Source of the DNA: Cryobacterium soli
Lineage (GTDB): Bacteria; Actinomycetota; Actinomycetes; Actinomycetales; Microbacteriaceae
Direction: 5' to 3'
Assembly (NCBI RefSeq): GCF_003611035.1
Contig: NZ_CP030033.1
Span: 3,534,001 to 3,598,000 of the forward strand
DNA length: 64,000 bases
Of this stretch, positions 10,441 through 18,654 are shown piece by piece. The position numbers and the translations under genes are program-made. Within the stretch, counting starts at the first letter, position 1; every line of letters begins with the position of its first letter. Below the pieces are notes generated by a model. The model was given only the letters and a program-made list of their open reading frames with translations, was not told where the DNA came from and searched no databases.

Positions 10441-11622
10441 ATGCAGTCAGTCACCATCGTGGGCGCGGGGGTGGTGGGGCACGCAAGCGCAGCCGCCTTG
10501 CGCGCCCACGGCTACACCGGACACCTCACGATCGTCGGCGCCGAACGCCACCGCCCCTACGACCGCCCGCCGTTGGGCCGGGGCTTCCTCACCGGAGAGA
10601 CCACCATCGGGGAGCTGGCTCTCGAGGCCCCCAGCGAAGACCTCGGCGCCGAATGGCGACTCGGCGTGCCCGCCGTGGCCCTCGACGCGGCCGCGCACCG
10701 GGTGACCCTGGCCAACGGCCGTACCCTCGAGTCGGATGCCGTGGTGATCGCCACGGGGTCCTCCGCGCGCCGCTTCCACCCGATGCCCCGCGGAGTGCAC
10801 ACCCTCCGCACCGTCGAGGACGCCCTCGCGCTCCGCGAGGAACTCCTGCCCGGCGCCCGCATGATCGTGGTCGGCTCCGGCATCGTCGGCCTCGAGGTGG
10901 CATCCACCGCCCGCGACCTGGGCCTGCAGGTCACGGTGCTCGGCAGTACCACGGATGCGCTGTGCACAGCATTCGGCGGAGCCGTCGCCGACGCCGTCTA
11001 CCGGCTGCACTCCCGGCGGGGCATCACCGTGCGCACCGACCTGCGGGTGGCCGAGCTGATCGGACCCGGCTGGGTGTCCGGGGTGCGGCTGACCACGGGA
11101 GAGGAGATCGGCGCCGACGTGGTGCTGCTCGACATCGGTTCGGTTCCGCTCGCGGGGTGGCTCGGCGAGGCCGGGCTCGACCTGCGCGGCGGCGTGGTCT
11201 GCGACGAGGCGGGCGCCACCGCCGTGCCCGGCGTCGTTGCCGTCGGGGACTGCGCGGCCTGGTTCGACCCTGTCACCGGTCTGCACCGGCGCATCCCGCA
11301 CTGGAGCGACACCCGCGACCGGCCGGGCATCGCCATGGCCGCGCTCCTCGGGGTCGACCCGGCGGAGGCGCTGACGCCCGCCCGGGTGACCTCGGAACAG
11401 GGCGGCGCTCAGGTGCAGTTCGCCGGCCGGCTGCGCGGCGGCGAGGACGTCACCGTCGAAGCGGGCAGCCCGTCCACCGGCGACCTGGTCGCGGTCTACC
11501 GGCGCGGTTCAGTTCCTGTCGCGGTGCTCGGTATCGACCAGCCGCTGCAGGTCGCCGACTGGCAGGCCCGACTGGAGCTGGCCCCGGTCGACCCGGTCAC
11601 GGGCGCCAGCGGGCTCGGCTGA
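10441..11622 (+). CDS. FAD-dependent pyridine nucleotide-disulfide-type oxidoreductase (ferredoxin reductase-like)
   Basis: A 393-residue two-dinucleotide-domain flavoprotein. FAD binding: I-V-G-A-G-V-V-G-H-A-S-A-A at the N-terminus, D-R-P-P-L-x-R-x-F-L and A-T-G-S-S-A-R. NAD(P) binding: I-V-V-G-S-G-I-V-G-L-E-V-A near residue 143. A later V-V-A-V-G-D-C-A block is the second FAD motif. This resembles NAD(P)H:ferredoxin or rubredoxin reductases that serve cytochrome P450 or Rieske oxygenases, but no electron-transfer partner is adjacent. The ATG at 10441 is preferred to an upstream start at 10264 because it begins directly at the FAD motif and leaves room for the promoter. The 3' end overlaps the convergent alkyltransferase-like gene by 26 bases. 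Confidence 0.85.
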   Translation: MQSVTIVGAGVVGHASAAALRAHGYTGHLTIVGAERHRPYDRPPLGRGFLTGETTIGELALEAPSEDLGAEWRLGVPAVALDAAAHRVTLANGRTLESDAVVIATGSSARRFHPMPRGVHTLRTVEDALALREELLPGARMIVVGSGIVGLEVASTARDLGLQVTVLGSTTDALCTAFGGAVADAVYRLHSRRGITVRTDLRVAELIGPGWVSGVRLTTGEEIGADVVLLDIGSVPLAGWLGEAGLDLRGGVVCDEAGATAVPGVVAVGDCAAWFDPVTGLHRRIPHWSDTRDRPGIAMAALLGVDPAEALTPARVTSEQGGAQVQFAGRLRGGEDVTVEAGSPSTGDLVAVYRRGSVPVAVLGIDQPLQVADWQARLELAPVDPVTGASGLG

Positions 11623-11917
11623 GATCCACCCGGTAGGCCGCATCCGGTGCGGTCGCGGTGAGCAATGGGGTGTGCTCGGCCCGGTAGTGCTCCAAGGCCC
11701 GGTCCTCGTGCCCGACCGGCGGATGCCCGCTCGCGCGGATCACCCGCCACCACGGCGCATCCGCCCCGAACTGCGCCATCGTCTGACCCACCACCCGGGC
11801 GGCGCGGGAACCGAGGGTGGCGGCCACATCGCCGTAGGTCATCACATGGCCGGGCGGGATGGAGTCCACGATCTCGAGCACGGCCGCCACGAACGGGGTG
11901 GCTGGATTCAGGCGCAC
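11597..11917 (-). CDS. Alkyltransferase-like protein (ATL), MGMT family without catalytic Cys
   Basis: A 106-residue DNA-binding protein that resembles only the C-terminal domain of O6-methylguanine-DNA methyltransferase. P-F-V-A-A-V-L-E-I-V, I-P-P-G-x-V-x-T-Y-G-D-V-A and V-G-Q-T-M are typical. Where methyltransferases have P-C-H-R, this protein has P-W-W-R-V-I, so it cannot accept an alkyl group. Known ATL proteins bind O6-alkylguanine, flip the base and hand the lesion to nucleotide excision repair. It starts with GTG 18 bases after the acetyltransferase gene, probably as an operon. No other repair gene is nearby. Confidence 0.85.
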   Translation of the reverse strand: MRLNPATPFVAAVLEIVDSIPPGHVMTYGDVAATLGSRAARVVGQTMAQFGADAPWWRVIRASGHPPVGHEDRALEHYRAEHTPLLTATAPDAAYRVDLSRARWRP

Positions 11918-11935
11918 TGGCTGAGGTGTGCAGGC

Positions 11936-12388
11936 TTAGAGCGTGAGGGCGCCGATGACCTCGCCGAACTGGGTCTCGCCGATGTCGACGAAGCCGATGC
12001 GGTGGAAGAAGGCCTCCGGGCCTTCCTCGCCGGGTTCCCAGATCACCGTGATGCGGTCGAAGCCGCGGTGGCGGGCTTCTTCGGCGAGGGCTTCGGCGGC
12101 GAACTTACCCACGCCCATGCCCTGCGCCTCTGCGTCGACGTTGATGCGCCAGATGCAGGCGCGGAATTCTTCCTGGGGCGATTCGGGGTCGAAGTTGCCG
12201 TGGATGAAGCCGGCGACCTCGCCGTCGAGCAACACCACCCGCTGCCACGCCGTATTGGGGTTGATCACGGATGCCGCCACCGAGTAGGAGACGGGCGCGA
12301 TGAATTGCTCCTGACCGGGCTTGAGGCTCAGGTTGTTGGCCGCGACGATGTTGCGTGCGGACAGTTCTTCCAGTCGGAGTTCAGGCAT
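11936..12388 (-). CDS. GNAT-family N-acetyltransferase
   Basis: A 150-residue acetyl-CoA-dependent acetyltransferase. The acetyl-CoA pyrophosphate loop is visible as Q-G-M-G-V-G-K-F-A (motif A, about residues 90-98), preceded by the beta-strand I-W-R-I-N-V-D and followed by G-F-D-R-I-T-V and an F-F-H-R-I-G-F motif B. The N-terminal L-x-x-L-S-A-R-N pattern recalls diamine/spermidine acetyltransferase-like members, but the substrate cannot be assigned. It lies just upstream of the alkyltransferase-like gene on the same strand. Confidence 0.85.
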   Translation of the reverse strand: MPELRLEELSARNIVAANNLSLKPGQEQFIAPVSYSVAASVINPNTAWQRVVLLDGEVAGFIHGNFDPESPQEEFRACIWRINVDAEAQGMGVGKFAAEALAEEARHRGFDRITVIWEPGEEGPEAFFHRIGFVDIGETQFGEVIGALTL

Positions 12389-12394
12389 GCACCT

Positions 12395-12400
12395 AGGGTA
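12395..12400 (-). promoter_or_regulatory. -10 box TACCCT, leaderless start of the GNAT gene
   Basis: On the minus strand TACCCT, then AGGTGC, then the ATG at 12388. Confidence 0.55.
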
Positions 12401-12505
12401 TCGTCCGGTCGCGAAGGCTGATAGTCGGGTTTGTGGGGGACCTGCTTCCCGGGCCGTTTCCGACCGGTCAACTCTCTCGATGTCAAGATAGTTACCGCCC
12501 TCGGC

Positions 12506-12511
12506 TAGGAT
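12506..12511 (+). promoter_or_regulatory. -10 box TAGGAT for icd
   Basis: TAGGAT lies about 41 bases before the icd start, predicting a leader of roughly 35 nt that contains the GAGGAG ribosome site. A convincing -35 box is not visible. Confidence 0.45.
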
Positions 12512-12552
12512 TGTTCACGGCCACCACGCCCCGACTCACTGAGGAGAATCCA

Positions 12553-13767
12553 TTGTCGAAGATCAAGGTTGCAGGTACAGTCGTCGAACTCGACGGGGAC
12601 GAGATGACCCGCATCATCTGGCAGGCCATCAAGGACTCCCTCATCCACCCGTACCTCGACATCGACCTCGAGTATTACGACCTGTCGATCCAGAAGCGTG
12701 ACGAGACCGACGACCAGATCACGGTCGACGCGGCCCACGCCATCCAGAAGCACGGTGTCGGTGTCAAGTGCGCCACCATCACCCCCGACGAGGCACGCGT
12801 CGAGGAGTTCGGCCTGAAGAAGATGTGGGCCTCGCCCAACGGCACGATCCGCAACATTCTCGGCGGCACGATCTTCCGCGAGCCGATCATCATCTCCAAC
12901 ATCCCGCGCCTGGTGCCGGGCTGGAACAAGCCCATCATCATCGGCCGCCACGCGTTCGGCGACCAGTACCGCGCCACGAACTTCCGCTTCGAGGGCGAAG
13001 GCACCCTCACCATGACCTTCACCCCGAAGGACGGCGGCACGCCGCAGGAGTTCGAGGTCTTCCAGGCGCCCGGCAGCGGCGTGGCCATGGGCATGTACAA
13101 CCTCGACAAGTCGATCATCGACTTCGCCCGCGCGTCGCTCAACTACGGCCTCGAGCGCAACTACCCGGTCTACCTGTCGACCAAGAACACCATCCTCAAG
13201 GCGTACGACGGCCGCTTCAAGGACATCTTCCAGGAGATCTTCGACACCGAGTTCAAGGACCGCTTCGAGGCCGCAGGCCTCACCTACGAGCACCGTCTGA
13301 TCGACGACATGGTCGCCTCCGCCATGAAGTGGGAGGGCGGCTACGTCTGGGCCTGCAAGAACTACGACGGCGACGTGCAGTCCGACACCGTGGCACAGGG
13401 CTTCGGCTCGCTCGGGCTGATGACCAGCGTGCTCTCCACCCCCGACGGCAGCGTCGTCGAGGCCGAGGCCGCGCACGGTACCGTTACCCGGCACTACCGC
13501 CAGCACCAGCAGGGCAAGCCCACCTCGACCAACCCGATCGCGTCGATCTACGCCTGGACCCGTGGCCTGTCGCACCGCGCCAAGCTCGACGAGAACCCGG
13601 CGCTGGCCGAGTTCGCGCACACCCTCGAGGATGTTGTCGTGAAGACCGTCGAGAGCGGCAAGATGACCAAGGACCTCGCCCTGCTCGTGGGCCCGGACCA
13701 GGGCTACCTCACCACCGAGGAATTCCTCGCCGCGATCAGCGACAACCTGCAGACCCGCCTGGCGTAA
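12553..13767 (+). CDS. icd: NADP-dependent isocitrate dehydrogenase, homodimeric type
   Basis: Converts isocitrate to 2-oxoglutarate and CO2 with NADP in the TCA cycle. The 404-residue protein belongs to the eukaryote-like dimeric subfamily: [19 protein letters not shown] near the start, [15 protein letters not shown], the I-I-G-R-H-A-x-G-D-Q-Y-R-A substrate loop, and G-T-V-T-R-H-Y-R for NADP. The start is the TTG at 12553: GAGGAG ends six bases upstream, and homologues begin at this position. A strong terminator follows. The gene is apparently monocistronic. Confidence 0.95.
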   Translation: MSKIKVAGTVVELDGDEMTRIIWQAIKDSLIHPYLDIDLEYYDLSIQKRDETDDQITVDAAHAIQKHGVGVKCATITPDEARVEEFGLKKMWASPNGTIRNILGGTIFREPIIISNIPRLVPGWNKPIIIGRHAFGDQYRATNFRFEGEGTLTMTFTPKDGGTPQEFEVFQAPGSGVAMGMYNLDKSIIDFARASLNYGLERNYPVYLSTKNTILKAYDGRFKDIFQEIFDTEFKDRFEAAGLTYEHRLIDDMVASAMKWEGGYVWACKNYDGDVQSDTVAQGFGSLGLMTSVLSTPDGSVVEAEAAHGTVTRHYRQHQQGKPTSTNPIASIYAWTRGLSHRAKLDENPALAEFAHTLEDVVVKTVESGKMTKDLALLVGPDQGYLTTEEFLAAISDNLQTRLA

Positions 13768-13787
13768 CCCGCCACCATTGCATGACG

Positions 13788-13814
13788 AAGGCCCCGCCCA
13801 TCCGGCGGGGCCTT
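13788..13814 (+). terminator. Rho-independent terminator after icd
   Basis: Perfect 11-bp stem AAGGCCCCGCC / GGCGGGGCCTT with a five-base loop, 20 bases after the icd stop. The A and T ends make it usable on both strands. Confidence 0.85.
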
Positions 13815-13824
13815 CTCTGCGCCT

Positions 13825-13890
13825 AACTGTTGCCCGCGCGGACGTCTGCGTCCGGTGCGCCGGACGCAGATGTCCGTTTCGGGAACAGTT
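13825..13890. repeat. Palindromic repeat family 2, copy A
   Basis: Sixty-six bases of near-complete dyad symmetry: AACTGTTGCCCG...CTGCGTCCGG, a two-base centre, CCGGACGCAG...CGGGAACAGTT. A second copy of equal length is at 21695. Confidence 0.85.
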
Positions 13891-13950
13891 GGGAAGGGAT
13901 GTGGCCACAAGGGCAGCCTCTCCTTGCTGGTGCGCACGCGCATCCGAGAC

Positions 13951-13956
13951 GACAAT
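13951..13956 (+). promoter_or_regulatory. -10 box GACAAT, leaderless start of the metal ATPase gene
   Basis: GACAAT, then GGAGCC, then the ATG at 13963. GGAG is only two bases from the ATG, too close to act as a ribosome site. Confidence 0.5.
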
Positions 13957-13962
13957 GGAGCC

Positions 13963-15858
13963 ATGTCCACGCTCGCTGGAGCATTCCGCCGGTACCCGGT
14001 TGTCGCGGCAGCCATCCTTGTCGGCCTGCTCGGGCTGCCGCTCTGGGCCCTCGGCCTGCCCGTGGCCGTGCAATGGCTGTACTCAGGTCTCGGCCTCGTC
14101 GTGGCCGGCATCGAGGCCGTCGGCATGATCCGGCGGATGCGCCAGGGCGCGTTCGGTGTGGACCTCCTGGCGATCATGGCCATCATCGCCACCATTCTGG
14201 TGGGCGAGTACGTGGCCACCCTGGTGATCGTGCTGATGCTCTCCGGCGGCGCCGCCCTCGAGGAGTACGCGGCCGGCCGGGCCCAGCGGGAGCTCAACGC
14301 CCTGCTCGAACGGGCCCCGCAGATCGCGCACCTGCTGCGCGACGGCTCCTCCGACGTGGAGGACGTGCCCGCCACCCTGGTGCAGATCGGCGACGTGCTG
14401 CTGGTGCGGCCCGCCGAGATCGTGCCGGTGGACGCCGAACTGGTCTCCGCATCCGCCGCGTTCGACGAGTCGTCGCTCACCGGGGAGAGCCTGCCCGTTG
14501 AGCGCCGCACCGGCGACCCGGTGCTCAGCGGCTCGATCAACGGGCAGGCCGCCGCCACCGTGCGGGCCACGGCGCTCGCCGCGGACAGCCAGTACCAGCA
14601 GATCGTGGCGCTGGTAGCCGAGGCCGCGGCGAGCAAGGCCCCAGTGGTGCGGCTCGCCGACCGCTACGCGGTGCCGTTCACGGCCGTGTCGTTGCTCATC
14701 GGTGGGATCGCCTGGGTAGTCTCCGGTGACCCGGTGCGGTTCGCCGAGGTGCTCGTGGTCGCCACCCCCTGCCCGCTGCTGCTCGCGGCGCCGGTGGCGT
14801 TCATGGGCGGCATGAGCCGCGCGGCCCGCAACGGCATCATCGTCAAGGGCGGGGGAGTGCTCGAGAAGCTCGCCCGCGCCCGCACGGTGGTGTTCGACAA
14901 GACCGGCACCCTCACCTACGGCGCGCCCACCATCGCCCGGGTGGCCCCAGAAGCCCCGTTCAGCGCCGACCAGCTGCTCACCCTGGCGGCATCGGCCGAG
15001 CAGTACTCGTCGCACGTGCTCGCCGCCTCCGTGATCGCGGCCGCCGACAAGCGCGACCTCACCCTGCTCCGCACCGACTCCGCCACCGAGGTGCCCGCGC
15101 ACGGTGTGACCGCCCGATTCGACGGCCGCGAGGTCGTCGTGGGCAAGCTGTCGTTCGTGGCCGAGCACGCCCCCGACGCCTACCCGGCCGACCTCGCCGG
15201 CGGCGAACTGGCCATCTACGTCGCCGTCGACGGCCGGTTCGCCGGCAGCGTGGTCGCCAGCGACCAGGTGCGCGACAACGCTCGGGCCACCGTGCAGGCC
15301 CTCGACCGGCTCGGCGTGCACGAGTCGGTCATGCTCACCGGCGACGCCCGCCCCACGGCCAACCACATCGCCCGGCTCGTGGGCATCACCCGGGTGCGCG
15401 CGGATTGCCTGCCGGTCGACAAGGTCGACGCGGTGCGCGCCATCCGTGAGCGGCCCGTGATCATGGTGGGCGACGGCGTCAACGACGCCCCGGTGCTGGC
15501 CGTGGCCGATGTGGGCATTGCGATGGGTGCCAAGGGGTCCACCGCGGCGAGCGAGTCGGCGGATGCGGTGATCCTGCTCGACGACCTGTCCCGCGCCGCG
15601 CGGGCGGTCAGCATCGGCCGGGACACTGTGCGCATCGCCCTGCAGAGCATCTGGCTGGGCATGGCGATGAGCCTCGGACTCATGGTGGTGGCCGCGTTCG
15701 GGCTGATCCCCGCCACCATCGGGGCGCTGCTGCAGGAGCTGGTCGACCTCGCCACGATCCTCAACGCCCTGCGCGCCATCGGCGGGCGCCGGGACGTGCG
15801 CGCCCGCCGTGCGGCCGCGCGGGTGCAGACGGCAGCCCAGCCGGTGCCCACCCGCTGA
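13963..15858 (+). CDS. Heavy-metal-translocating P1B-type ATPase, probably subgroup P1B-5
   Basis: A 631-residue cytoplasmic-membrane metal pump without an N-terminal HMA metal-binding domain. Visible elements: actuator motif L-T-G-E-S, phosphorylation motif D-K-T-G-T (Asp312) and hinge G-D-G-V-N-D-A-P. The metal-site motif is T-P-C-P (268-271), not C-P-C or S-P-C. A Q-E-L-V-D motif (591-595) lies in the last helices. T-P-C-P combined with Q-E-x-x-D is the reported signature of P1B-5 pumps, linked to Ni2+/Fe2+ export. The C-terminal hemerythrin domain found in some members is absent. No metalloregulator is adjacent. Specificity is inference. Confidence 0.88.
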   Translation: MSTLAGAFRRYPVVAAAILVGLLGLPLWALGLPVAVQWLYSGLGLVVAGIEAVGMIRRMRQGAFGVDLLAIMAIIATILVGEYVATLVIVLMLSGGAALEEYAAGRAQRELNALLERAPQIAHLLRDGSSDVEDVPATLVQIGDVLLVRPAEIVPVDAELVSASAAFDESSLTGESLPVERRTGDPVLSGSINGQAAATVRATALAADSQYQQIVALVAEAAASKAPVVRLADRYAVPFTAVSLLIGGIAWVVSGDPVRFAEVLVVATPCPLLLAAPVAFMGGMSRAARNGIIVKGGGVLEKLARARTVVFDKTGTLTYGAPTIARVAPEAPFSADQLLTLAASAEQYSSHVLAASVIAAADKRDLTLLRTDSATEVPAHGVTARFDGREVVVGKLSFVAEHAPDAYPADLAGGELAIYVAVDGRFAGSVVASDQVRDNARATVQALDRLGVHESVMLTGDARPTANHIARLVGITRVRADCLPVDKVDAVRAIRERPVIMVGDGVNDAPVLAVADVGIAMGAKGSTAASESADAVILLDDLSRAARAVSIGRDTVRIALQSIWLGMAMSLGLMVVAAFGLIPATIGALLQELVDLATILNALRAIGGRRDVRARRAAARVQTAAQPVPTR

Positions 15859-15899
15859 GCCGCCGCCGCCCGGCGGCCGGGGCCGGGCCGCTGACGGCC

Positions 15900-15905
15900 T
15901 AATCT
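15900..15905 (+). promoter_or_regulatory. -10 box TAATCT, leaderless start of the first MFS gene
   Basis: TAATCT, then GGAGGG, then the ATG at 15912. The GGAGGG touches the start codon, so initiation at the mRNA 5' end is more likely. Confidence 0.6.
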
Positions 15906-15911
15906 GGAGGG

Positions 15912-17180
15912 ATGCGACGCATCCGTTTTCCGTTCGGCTCCACCCCCAGCCGCACGGCGAACGAACCCCGGCTCGGCCGTGACGTGTACGTGCTCGGCGT
16001 CATCGCGTTCTTCGTGATGGTGGGCTTCGGCGTGGTCGTGCCGGTGCTGCCGGTCTACGTGAAGAGCTTCGGCGTGGGCAACCTCGAGATCGGCGCCGTG
16101 GTGTCGGCGTTCGCCCTGATGCGCTTCGTCGCCAGCCCCGTCTGCGGCAAGCTCATCGACTGGGCCGGGGAACGCACCATCCTGGCCGTGGGCATCGGCA
16201 TCGTCGCCGTATCCAGCGGCCTGGTCGGCATCGCCGGCAGCTACCCGCAGCTGTTGCTGCTGCGCGGCGCTGGCGGCATCGGTTCGGCGATGTTCACCGT
16301 CGCCGCCATGACGCTGCTGCTGCGCACCACCGCCCCGGGCATCCGTGGCCGCGCCGTCGGCTTCTACCAGGGCGGCTTCCTCATCGGCGGCATGGCCGGG
16401 CCCGCCCTCGGTGGCCTGCTCGCCACCATCTCGCTCACCGCCCCGTTCTTCTTCTACGCCGGCACCCTCGCCGTCGCCGGCGTGATCGGCCTCGTGCTGT
16501 TGCAGCCGGCCACTCGCGTCGCCGCCGGCGGCACCGGTGCTGCCGCGCCCTTGCTGCCGCTGCGCACAGTGCTGCGCGACCCCCGCTTCCGGGCCGCCTG
16601 CCTGGCCAACTTCTCCCAGGGCTGGTCGTCGTTCGGCGTGCGCGGCGCGCTCGTGCCGGTTCTCGTCGTGGAGGTGCTCAAGGGCCCCAGCGCTTGGACC
16701 GGCATCGCCTTCGCGATCGCGGCCGTCGCGCAGACCCTCGCGTTGGCGCCGGCGTCCCGGTTCGTCGACACCGTGGGCCGCAAACCCGCCATCATCGGGG
16801 CGTTCCTCGTGGCGGCTGTGACGATCACGGCCATCCCGTTCGCCCCGAACATCGTGCTGCTCACCGTGCTGCTCTGCGTCTACGGGGTCGCCGCGGCGTT
16901 CATGGGCACCGCGCCGGCCGCATCCGTCGGCGACGCCGCCGGCAGCGCGGGCGGGCGCCCGGTCGCGATCTTCTCGATGTTCTCCGACTTCGGCGCCATC
17001 GTCGGCCCACTCGTGGCCGGCCTGCTCGCCGACACAGTGTCGTACCCGGCCGCGTTCCTGCTCGGTGGCCTGCTGTTCGTCGCCACGTCGCTCTATGCGC
17101 TGCGGATGCCCGGCGGCCTGCCCGCGCAGCCCGCCCCGGAGCCGCCCGCGCCAGCGGCCGCCGATCCCCTCGACCGCTAA
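15912..17180 (+). CDS. MFS transporter, drug:H+ antiporter type
   Basis: A 422-residue protein with twelve predicted membrane helices. The first helix carries V-G-F-G-V-V-V-P-V-L-P-V-Y. The loop 2-3 motif reads G-K-L-I-D-W-A-G-E-R-T-I-L-A-V-G, close to the MFS G-x-L-x-D-R-x-G-R-R pattern. A G-F-Y-Q-G-G-F-L-I-G-G-M-A-G-P-A-L-G-G segment matches antiporter motif C of DHA1 exporters. It follows the metal ATPase by 53 bases on the same strand but has its own -10 box. Substrate unknown. Confidence 0.88.
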   Translation: MRRIRFPFGSTPSRTANEPRLGRDVYVLGVIAFFVMVGFGVVVPVLPVYVKSFGVGNLEIGAVVSAFALMRFVASPVCGKLIDWAGERTILAVGIGIVAVSSGLVGIAGSYPQLLLLRGAGGIGSAMFTVAAMTLLLRTTAPGIRGRAVGFYQGGFLIGGMAGPALGGLLATISLTAPFFFYAGTLAVAGVIGLVLLQPATRVAAGGTGAAAPLLPLRTVLRDPRFRAACLANFSQGWSSFGVRGALVPVLVVEVLKGPSAWTGIAFAIAAVAQTLALAPASRFVDTVGRKPAIIGAFLVAAVTITAIPFAPNIVLLTVLLCVYGVAAAFMGTAPAASVGDAAGSAGGRPVAIFSMFSDFGAIVGPLVAGLLADTVSYPAAFLLGGLLFVATSLYALRMPGGLPAQPAPEPPAPAAADPLDR

Positions 17181-17237
17181 GCCGCCTGGCGCCCCGGTTC
17201 GGACGGGGGAGGAGTGGTCCTCGGCCCCGGTCGGTCC

Positions 17238-17243
17238 TACGGT
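17238..17243 (+). promoter_or_regulatory. -10 box TACGGT ahead of the broken AraC gene
   Basis: TACGGT, then GGGGGC, then the ATG at 17250: the leaderless spacing is preserved although the gene is broken. Confidence 0.45.
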
Positions 17244-17249
17244 GGGGGC

Positions 17250-17829
17250 ATGGCCTACCTCGAGGTGCCCGTCCCGGCCGACCTGGCGCCCGATGTGCAG
17301 CGGCTCTGGTACCTCGAGCAGCCGGCCGAGGAGCGCTACGAGCGGATTTTCCCCCAGCCTGCTCTGCATCTGATCGTGAACCTCTCTGACCCCTGCGGGC
17401 AGAGACGCGAAACCGGGCGGCGCCGCCGGCGGTGCTGCGGGCCTGGGCCGGCATCCAGAAGGACCCGGATGCGCCCATCCCGCTGATTGCGGCGGCCGCC
17501 GGCACCAGCCACCACCGGCTGATCGACGAGTTCCGCACCTGGTGCGGGGTGACACCCAAGACCTACGCCGATATCGTGCGGTTCCGCCAGTTCATCGATA
17601 CCCTGCCGCTGCAGGGGCCGATGCCGAGCTGGGCCGAGCTGGTGGCCACCTCCGGATACTACGACCAGCCCCACTTCATTCGGGTGTTCCGCGCGTTCAC
17701 GGGTCTTTCGCCCACCCGGTACCTCGACATCGTCGCCCGCTACGGTCCCGAGTACGCCGCCTTCGTGCCGCTGGCGGAGCTGGACGGAGTGCCGGAATTC
17801 TCCAAGACCCCGCGAGCCGTGAGGCCTAG
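17250..17829 (+). pseudogene. AraC-family regulator, broken by internal deletion and frameshift
   Basis: An ATG at 17250 starts an N-terminal AraC-type sensor segment (A-Y-L-E-V-P-V-P..., W-Y-L-E-Q, F-P-Q-P-A-L-H-L-I-V-N-L-S-D) for about 50 residues, after which that frame becomes meaningless. A different frame, from about 17411, encodes the C-terminal double helix-turn-helix (I-A-A-A-A-G-T-S-H-H-R-L, then A-T-S-G-Y-Y-D-Q-P-H-F-I-R-V-F-R-A-F-T-G-L-S-P-T-R-Y). Roughly 90 residues that normally join the halves are missing, so this is a deletion with a frame change and not a sequencing slip. The second frame runs on into the next gene. Confidence 0.75.
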
Positions 17830-17877
17830 CGTGACAGTGTCCCGGACCGGCCGGGACGACCACTCCCGGGAGCTCTC

Positions 17878-18270
17878 ATGGATGTCTCACTCAACTGGCT
17901 GGCGGTCGCGCTGGCCGCGATCTCGTCCTTCGTCATCGGCGGGCTCTGGTACTCGCTGCTGTTCGCCCGGCCCTGGCAGCGGGCCGCGGGTGTCACGGAC
18001 GACCAGCTGAAGACCGGCACCGCCCGGGTGTTCCTCGGGTCGCTGATCCTGGCGCTCGTGATGGCGCTCAGCCTGGCCGCGTTCATCGGCTCGAACGGGC
18101 TGGCCTTCGGCGTGTTCGCCGGGTTCGCCGCCGGCGCGACGTTCGTGGCTGCCGCCTTCGGCGTGAACTACCTCTTCGAGCGGAGGAGCCCGGTGCTGTT
18201 CTTGATCAACGGGTCGTACAACGTGGTGTCCTTCACCACGATGGGCGCCATCATCGGCGCGCTGCAATAA
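17878..18270 (+). CDS. DUF1761 small membrane protein
   Basis: A 130-residue protein with four hydrophobic segments. The start N-W-L-A-V-x-L-A-A-I-S-S-F-V-I-G-G-L-W-Y-S-x-L-F-x-R-P-W is typical of DUF1761, as are the N-Y-L-F-E-R-R-S-P and I-N-G-S-Y-N-V-V loop. GGAG five bases before the ATG supports the start. Function is unknown; relatives are found next to AraC-type regulators, as here with the broken gene upstream. It is convergent with the next gene, with three bases between stops. Confidence 0.8.
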   Translation: MDVSLNWLAVALAAISSFVIGGLWYSLLFARPWQRAAGVTDDQLKTGTARVFLGSLILALVMALSLAAFIGSNGLAFGVFAGFAAGATFVAAAFGVNYLFERRSPVLFLINGSYNVVSFTTMGAIIGALQ

Positions 18271-18273
18271 CGC

Positions 18274-18633
18274 TCAGGCGCCGAGTTCCTTGCGGCCTGA
18301 GATGACGCCGCTGACGGTGGCGACGACGGCGAAAACGCCGGCCACGATCGGCTGGCCGAGGTCCCACCAGGCGAGGGCGGCGGCACCGAACACGAAGATC
18401 TCCACGATCGCCTTGCCGAACGGGTCGAGCCGGAACACGGCTTTCGGCGACCGGAACAACGCCCAGACCAGGATCGCGAACGCCGGCGCGAGAATGCCGA
18501 ACAGGATGCCCGGCCACGGCAACGGCCAGGCCAGGAACCCCCAGAGCGCCAGGCTCACGAAGGCAAAGAGTTCGAGCACAAAACGCAGGACGTCGTTGAC
18601 GCCGACGGCGGGGGTGGGGCGGGTGTCGTTCAC
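18274..18633 (-). CDS. YrdB/DUF2568-family membrane protein
   Basis: A 119-residue protein with four predicted helices (V-L-R-F-V-L-E-L-F-A-F-V-S-L-A-L-W-G-F, then W-P-G-I-L-F-G-I-L-A-P and A-L-F-x-S-P-K-A). The R-F-x-L-E-L segment and S-P-K-A loop match the YrdB-like family of unknown function. It starts with GTG, 21 bases before the purU stop on the opposite side, and is on the same strand downstream of purU, but has its own -10 box. Confidence 0.7.
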   Translation of the reverse strand: MNDTRPTPAVGVNDVLRFVLELFAFVSLALWGFLAWPLPWPGILFGILAPAFAILVWALFRSPKAVFRLDPFGKAIVEIFVFGAAALAWWDLGQPIVAGVFAVVATVSGVISGRKELGA

Positions 18634-18639
18634 CCGCCA

Positions 18640-18645
18640 ATCCTA
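18640..18645 (-). promoter_or_regulatory. -10 box TAGGAT, leaderless start of the DUF2568 gene
   Basis: On the minus strand TAGGAT, then TGGCGG, then the GTG at 18633. Confidence 0.6.
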
Positions 18646-18654
18646 CCGGCGAGG

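Noticed and set aside
12433..12552. A longer icd product starting 40 codons upstream
   Set aside because: The extra sequence has no similarity to isocitrate dehydrogenases, and the TTG at 12553 has an ideal GAGGAG site.
17432..18010. An intact 192-residue regulator starting at 17432
   Set aside because: It is only the DNA-binding half of an AraC protein and its frame runs into the DUF1761 gene, so the locus is treated as a pseudogene.
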